Below are positions 8,001-10,133 of a stretch of 10,133 nucleotides of DNA, one piece after another. The notes under the pieces are model-generated. The model was not told the origin of the DNA, made no database searches, and saw only the letters and a program-made list of their open reading frames with translations. The DNA is taken from assembly GCA_034696485.1 (NCBI GenBank), contig JAQIWT010001612.1, positions 1-10,133 of the forward strand, read 5' to 3'. The translations under genes and the position numbers were made by a program. The stretch comes from Isohypsibius dastychi (taxonomy: Eukaryota; Tardigrada; Eutardigrada; Parachela; Isohypsibiidae). Position 1 is the stretch's first letter; the number at the start of each line of letters is the position of its first letter.

Positions 8001-9892
8001 AGTATCTTGTTCTTTTTATCACTCTCTACCCATTTGTAGTAGTTTGTTTGACTAGTATTCCTTTGCTTGTTCAGCGCGAGTTCTGACGTGTTTATTAAAT
8101 CTAAGTTTTTCATCTTTGCTTCCTTCAAGCGTTTCTCAAAATTCTCTCTGTATGCTTTGTGGTGATCCCTGTCTTCTTGGATATCTTCGATGTCTTTTTT
8201 AAGTTTGGTTACTACCACTTCCAAGTTCTCTTTTTCTGCTTTAAGTCCGATTGCTACGTCTAGGTAACCTTTTGCGCTGAATTGCGCGGATCCTAGTTTT
8301 GTTTTACAACACTCCAGCATCTGATTTACATTATCCAAACCTTTTTGACAGTTTTCCGCTTGATTTTTCCAGTTGGTACACTCTTCCTGTGCCAATTCTA
8401 TTTGTCTCATAAGATCTTTGTTTTCTTTTTCGAGCACATCAAATTCATTTTGTATCTGGCGAGACCTTTCTACCGCGACCTGAGCCGCCTTTATGTAATC
8501 AGCATTCTCCTTTCGGGTTTGTTCACAGTGGCTGCAATTTAGCGTTTTCCCTGCGCTACCCTGTTTATTCCCTTGTAGGGTCTCTTTGGTCCCTTCCGAG
8601 TTGCATTCTCTTTGTTTCGTAAATGACCTTCCGGATTGTTGCTCCTTCAGTGCTGCAGCTCTTCTAGCTGCCATATCTTCACTCCCGCTACTCTTATGAG
8701 GTGGTATAACCATAGCCTGGTTATCCATTATTTGTTTGTTGGGCGTTCTTCCCGTTTTTCTGCAGACTATAATTGTTTCCTTTTGTGTTTCTTCTATGCT
8801 CAGTAATTTTTCCTCCATGACTGTTTGTTGTTTACGTTCTGGGGTAATCGCGCTTTTCCTCAATTTCTCTCCTGAATCCTCGGATTCTGACGACATTTTT
8901 GCACTAGTGAACGTATCGTTCTCATCGGAAAATTTATCTCCCCCATAATTGTCACTTGGGCTGTCTATGTAATCCTGCCATCTTCTTTCGATTTCTTTTG
9001 ATGGATCTACCATCCTTCCTTTACTGAATAATAAATCCTGCGGTGCGTATTCTGTTGGCCATCCCGTATGGTCCCGTAATTGTAGCTCATCCCGTTCTGT
9101 TCCTGTATCTACCGTGATATTGACCTCCTGTTCGGTCAGTGTCTTCTCTCTTTCCCAATCTGGTGACCTAATTATCTTCGGTACGACCACACTTGATATT
9201 CCCGGTTCCAACAGACCACCGTTTATTGTTTCTTCTTTATTCACACTTTCTCTCCTTTTCGGGAAATCGTTTTCATCCACAAAATTGTACCAACTCAAAT
9301 CTGCTTCCGGTCTAGGAAGGTCAGAAATCAACAACAATTCAGAGTCTGCCCCCGGTTCAGAGGGATCAGAGTTTACGCTGAAAACTGCTCCCGGTTCAGA
9401 GAGATCAGTTTCACTTCCAATGTTATCGTTCCTCAAGTCAGGCAACAATTGCCTTCTCAACTCATCCGTACTCAAATTCTCATTAAAATCAAGTCTAATG
9501 GCATTTCCATCAAGATCTATACCCACTTCCGTTTCCATTTCGATGACAATCGCTTCCGTTTCCGGCAAAACGTGTCCAAATTCCTCGTTCTCCCTTTGCT
9601 TCACCGTTTCCCAAATCTTGGTTTTCACCATCCTTCGTTCCTCGGATTCCTTTGGTGAAAGCTGCCTCTTCGGTCCATCCTTCTTCAGATGAGATCGCAA
9701 CGCGTAACGCGTATTTTCAGGTGGGTCCTTCCCTCGATCATGTGGATCTCCTATCCCCACGGTTTCCTTCCCCTTGGAGGTTTTCGTAGTCCTCCCTTGC
9801 TTCTCATTCTTCTCCGAAATTCCAGGCAGATTTTGGTTACCAGGATTGCTGATCCTGACTTCCTTTGCTGCTTTTCCTTTTGGAGGCGGCAT
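5012..9892 (-). CDS. gag: Gag polyprotein, oversized (1626 aa), with coiled coil, capsid and two zinc knuckles
   Basis: Structural protein that should assemble the virus-like particle and package element RNA. Layout by residue: 1-160 charged and basic; about 160-205 acidic with a short SEPGA repeat; 205-450 low-complexity and charged; about 455-770 a long heptad-rich coiled coil beginning at a CSHC motif; 770-1080 polar; about 1085-1155 Gln/Arg-rich; about 1190-1375 Trp-rich helical capsid region; C1473-C1486 and C1558-C1571 two CX2CX4HX4C knuckles around an Arg/Ser-rich linker. The start at 9892 is the first AUG after the leader, has A at -3, and lies downstream of an in-frame TGA at 9925-9923. 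The stop is TAG at 5014-5012. Gag of Ty3/gypsy elements is usually a few hundred residues, so the first 1100 or so residues are extra and unrecognised. No PTAP or PPXY late motif was seen. Confidence 0.93.
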   Translation of the reverse strand: MPPPKGKAAKEVRISNPGNQNLPGISEKNEKQGRTTKTSKGKETVGIGDPHDRGKDPPENTRYALRSHLKKDGPKRQLSPKESEERRMVKTKIWETVKQRENEEFGHVLPETEAIVIEMETEVGIDLDGNAIRLDFNENLSTDELRRQLLPDLRNDNIGSETDLSEPGAVFSVNSDPSEPGADSELLLISDLPRPEADLSWYNFVDENDFPKRRESVNKEETINGGLLEPGISSVVVPKIIRSPDWEREKTLTEQEVNITVDTGTERDELQLRDHTGWPTEYAPQDLLFSKGRMVDPSKEIERRWQDYIDSPSDNYGGDKFSDENDTFTSAKMSSESEDSGEKLRKSAITPERKQQTVMEEKLLSIEETQKETIIVCRKTGRTPNKQIMDNQAMVIPPHKSSGSEDMAARRAAALKEQQSGRSFTKQRECNSEGTKETLQGNKQGSAGKTLNCSHCEQTRKENADYIKAAQVAVERSRQIQNEFDVLEKENKDLMRQIELAQEECTNWKNQAENCQKGLDNVNQMLECCKTKLGSAQFSAKGYLDVAIGLKAEKENLEVVVTKLKKDIEDIQEDRDHHKAYRENFEKRLKEAKMKNLDLINTSELALNKQRNTSQTNYYKWVESDKKNKILEKKNEELEEAIAAWEARDVNSQSIQERFNGKKNELLQDYEEYFIKIQNKTKEREEEYLALQGQMEERRQHLRELQKQDDLESERLENTKILLMTEIQYLKRFREENGQRINLSYEEFKQMVDDEKMAAQLEEVEQNRYRAQQEWVNNSRSSAPQSEINPYGVLVDPLDQIEFTSYAESKVGSLYETDGEMKSRRMIEREGHQNKQGGQWPNPRAESFHPEQWEEESVTRKGENLWKNQTIGTVSLRHNDSQFMRDVKLITGQMSYLEYLLADTRAAKWEKEVAEQAAKPKIVMTLTTSGNSQKDKQQSNTEQTAPRTNTPVVNEVQQGKPASVTTIEPGTFRSLSKNESVVKNVLQEALRSNKLVNITDRTRGPLRRSQPPSTTPSEVGRRGYTGDNRDIYVPEDYFKGTEFERGYTRPSRMLQDNRPPEQTNTNRVPANQIARPIGAPVQNERVQPMRQLNQTGTTDYGRVQQQEQDEWQRFQQWKREEHNRQQHLQTIQQRNEPFRANQSRGDDFGRTENQPRREQKKQRNFELEIDPATGYHRTGITVDLRKRLQFRDMSDGGKAGTTIDRRQHIKLCEFSGDGQQNVIDWIKSCKSISEIMKYSLDNTKILIMRSLKHGSIAFSWFWEQSSNWEEDWDIDYMIDQFLERFPLSKGPEEWSNDLERCQFDPERENANDYCEDKLRFMEKSQISYSETQQVAKLTQGLHRIPKWHEKMTENQPKTVVEFKKKLNKLYEWHIGANVTDEMRKERVRPLPQGYKKTTFRTAAGLSDIARDDGTNDITRNIADLMRLQVEHLTKIDNRLSRTESESSLREISGCSAEVASTIRSQRDKSNVECFKCKRKGHYSYECTNEAVGDWTPNPPRGRSPFRRDQSRDRNNRSWSGVRDRSVGGGRPPGFVAAGTPEYTAKAKTYWSYCGVQFCSQCKKDGHSFKECKEAVGVEKERFRPREGEMMEMWREYYHKKNNLPLDKDKRTGSGTQSDSKAPTKNQ
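5018..5024 (-). promoter_or_regulatory. -1 ribosomal frameshift slippery heptamer A AAA AAC
   Basis: In the gag frame the codons read ACA AAA AAC CAG TAG, so the heptamer A AAA AAC sits in the X XXY YYZ register required for simultaneous -1 slippage. The same heptamer is established in several retroviral gag-pro junctions. After slippage the next codon starts at 5018 and enters the pol frame, which stays open to the window edge. Only one gag sense codon and the stop follow the heptamer, so Gag made with or without slippage is nearly identical. A stable structure follows after a 6-nt spacer. Confidence 0.93.
5180..5476 (-). other. Two CCHC zinc knuckles with Arg/Ser-rich linker (nucleocapsid)
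   Basis: The first knuckle is CFKCKRKGHYSYEC (C1473-C1486) and the second CSQCKKDGHSFKEC (C1558-C1571); both fit CX2CX4HX4C. The 71 residues between them are rich in Arg, Ser, Gly and Asp (for example RSPFRRDQSRDRNNRS), suggesting RNA binding. An extra Cys precedes the second knuckle (YCGVQFCSQC). Role by family knowledge: selective packaging of element RNA and primer annealing. Confidence 0.92.
5768..6325 (-). other. Gag capsid domain (Ty3/gypsy retrotransposon Gag type)
   Basis: Gag residues about 1190-1375. The segment begins with a CEFSGDGQQ stretch (F1214) followed by a VIDWIKS helix and Trp-rich helices ending in FLERFPLSKGPEEW, then an RCQFDPERENANDYC region and an LTQGLHRIPKW segment. 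F-S/D-G-D followed by a helix with W, and helices ending L..R.F., are the usual look of the Ty3-type capsid. Assignment is by pattern, supported by its place just upstream of the zinc knuckles. Confidence 0.75.
7583..8530 (-). other. Long coiled coil in Gag N-terminal half
   Basis: Gag residues about 455-770 are rich in Glu, Lys, Gln, Leu and Asn with heptad-like spacing and few Pro or Gly (for example NEFDVLEKENKDLMRQIELA). The coil begins next to a CSHC motif. Such a rod would promote oligomerisation. Coiled coils occur in some Gag proteins, but one of about 315 residues is much longer than usual in this family. I do not recognise a specific host homologue. Confidence 0.75.
9306..9408 (-). 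repeat. Short in-frame imperfect repeats in gag (SEPGA region)
   Basis: Three related 19-nt blocks lie at 9390-9408, 9351-9369 and, more diverged, 9306-9324, spaced 39 and 45 nt apart, so they stay in frame. They encode the DLSEPGA, DPSEPGA and DLPRPEA segments of an acidic stretch around residues 162-201. The first two blocks differ at one base of 19. This looks like a small tandem expansion inside a disordered region. Confidence 0.65.
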
Positions 9893-9951
9893 GATGAATA
9901 AAACACAAACACAGAAAATAAATCAGACGACGATTCCTTCTCCGATTTCCA
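9893..9951 (-). other. Short untranslated leader between PBS and gag start
   Basis: Fifty-nine A/T-leaning bases in element orientation separate the PBS from the gag AUG. No upstream AUG lies in it and an in-frame TGA is at 9925-9923. The AUG context has A at -3, which favours initiation. Packaging signals could lie here or in the start of gag, but none is recognisable. Confidence 0.7.
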
Positions 9952-9969
9952 ACAGGTCGTTGGGCGCCA
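9952..9969 (-). other. Primer-binding site, complementary to tRNA-Lys(CUU) 3' end
   Basis: On the minus strand the 18 nt begin TGGCGCCCAACG. These first 12 nt are complementary to the 3' end of animal tRNA-Lys(CUU), CGUUGGGCGCCA, including the terminal CCA. The next 6 nt (ACCTGT) no longer match, which is common in Ty3/gypsy elements that use short primer sites. It lies 4 nt beyond the inferred LTR end and 59 nt before gag, the expected location. The tRNA identity rests on recalled tRNA sequence. Confidence 0.85.
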
Positions 9970-9980
9970 GGTTGTTATAC

Positions 9981-10008
9981 CTTGATTTCCGGGATTCGGA
10001 TAATCAAG
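9981..10008 (-). other. U5 hairpin next to primer-binding site
   Basis: Bases 9981-9991 pair with 9997-10008: 7 bp (CTTGATT with AATCAAG), a single bulged base at 10001, then 4 bp (TCCG with CGGA) closing a 5-nt loop. It lies about 11 nt upstream of the PBS on the element RNA. Retroviral RNAs are known to carry U5 stems that interact with the primer complex. A similar role is inference. Confidence 0.6.
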
Positions 10009-10113
10009 TTGGAGATAGGATTGAGCGTCATTGGTGGAAGATATCTGGCTGAACTACTACTTCCGGTGGAATGACATAATTCCCTGTAGATCTCAAAGCG
10101 GGAATTCCTGCTG

Positions 10114-10133
10114 GAATCGTCGATGAATCGTCG
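10114..10133 (-). repeat. 9-bp direct repeat at window edge within LTR
   Basis: CGACGATTC occurs at 10133-10125 and again at 10122-10114 (element orientation) with 2 nt between. It sits in the LTR and is cut by the window edge, so further copies may exist. It could be a regulatory repeat or chance. Confidence 0.4.

Larger units (their letters stand above)
1..10133 (-). mobile_element. Ty3/gypsy-type LTR retrotransposon, 5' LTR edge through pol RNase H (3' part outside window)
   Basis: The whole window reads as one retroelement on the minus strand. Seen in sequence: an LTR fragment, a tRNA-Lys-like primer-binding site, gag with capsid and two CCHC knuckles, a -1 frameshift signal, and pol with the order protease, reverse transcriptase, RNase H. 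From family knowledge, this domain order with a YIDD reverse transcriptase and a DADALSR-type RNase H end is typical of Ty3/gypsy elements; Copia elements place integrase before RT. Integrase, any envelope-like ORF, the polypurine tract and the 3' LTR would lie left of position 1 and cannot be assessed. Both frames are free of stops and frameshifts apart from the programmed one. The full element must exceed 10.1 kb, which is long for the family. No flanking host DNA or target-site duplication is visible. Confidence 0.95.
9973..10133 (-). mobile_element. 5' LTR, 3' part only (R/U5 side)
   Basis: The LTR is inferred from the primer-binding site: sequence upstream of it must be LTR. A CA dinucleotide at 9974-9973 is separated from the PBS by ACC and is taken as the LTR end, as LTRs usually end in CA. 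The exact boundary is uncertain by a few bases. No AATAAA or obvious TATA box is seen in this part; U3 and the true LTR start lie right of the window. The second LTR is not visible, so repeat identity cannot be tested. Confidence 0.7.

Noticed and set aside
9114-9692. 192-codon plus-strand open frame antisense to gag
   Set aside because: Low-complexity Ser/Leu-rich shadow of the gag frame, with no recognisable domain; the same holds for the other plus-strand frames, including those at 2476-2880 and 3136-3600.
10101-10108. Perfect palindrome GGAATTCC in the LTR
   Set aside because: An 8-bp palindrome is expected by chance in 10 kb and nothing around it marks a binding site.
1-10133. CRISPR arrays, tRNA or rRNA genes, bacterial operon signals
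   Set aside because: None seen; the window is filled by the retroelement.

Overview
The window holds most of one large LTR retrotransposon of the Ty3/gypsy (Metaviridae-like) type, lying entirely on the minus strand. The element's 5' end is at the right edge (position 10133) and its 3' part runs off the left edge (position 1). The host is therefore a eukaryote. The primer-binding site matches the 3' end of an animal-type tRNA-Lys(CUU), which suggests an animal, probably an invertebrate, but no host gene is present to confirm it. Nothing here looks prokaryotic, and the many plus-strand open frames are shadows of the antisense coding sequence.

Reading in element order (right to left): 10133-9973 is the 3' part of the 5' LTR, with a strong hairpin near its end. 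Positions 9969-9952 are the primer-binding site, and 9951-9893 a short leader. Positions 9892-5012 encode a very large Gag (1626 aa): a charged and acidic N-terminal region, a coiled coil of about 315 residues, a Gln/Arg-rich region, a Ty3-type capsid domain and two CCHC zinc knuckles. Gag ends with a canonical -1 ribosomal frameshift signal: A AAA AAC, then a 6-nt spacer containing the gag stop, then an H-type pseudoknot.

Positions 5018-1 are Pol in the -1 frame, open for 1672 codons without a stop (checked triplet by triplet) and with no AUG near its beginning. Pol contains, in order: a Lys/Glu-rich linker, a retropepsin-like domain lacking the catalytic Asp, a second retropepsin with an intact DTGA, a long unassigned insertion, a beta-rich pre-RT domain, a Cys/His cluster, reverse transcriptase (YIDD) and RNase H. 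Integrase and the 3' LTR are expected beyond position 1.

The parts fit one replication cycle. The tRNA primes minus-strand DNA at the PBS, Gag forms the particle, frameshifting sets the Gag:Gag-Pol ratio, the protease matures the polyproteins, and RT/RNase H copies the genome. The most unusual points are the tandem pseudoprotease-protease pair, the oversized coiled-coil Gag and the textbook-quality frameshift pseudoknot. Both reading frames are intact over about 9.9 kb, so the copy is young or selected.
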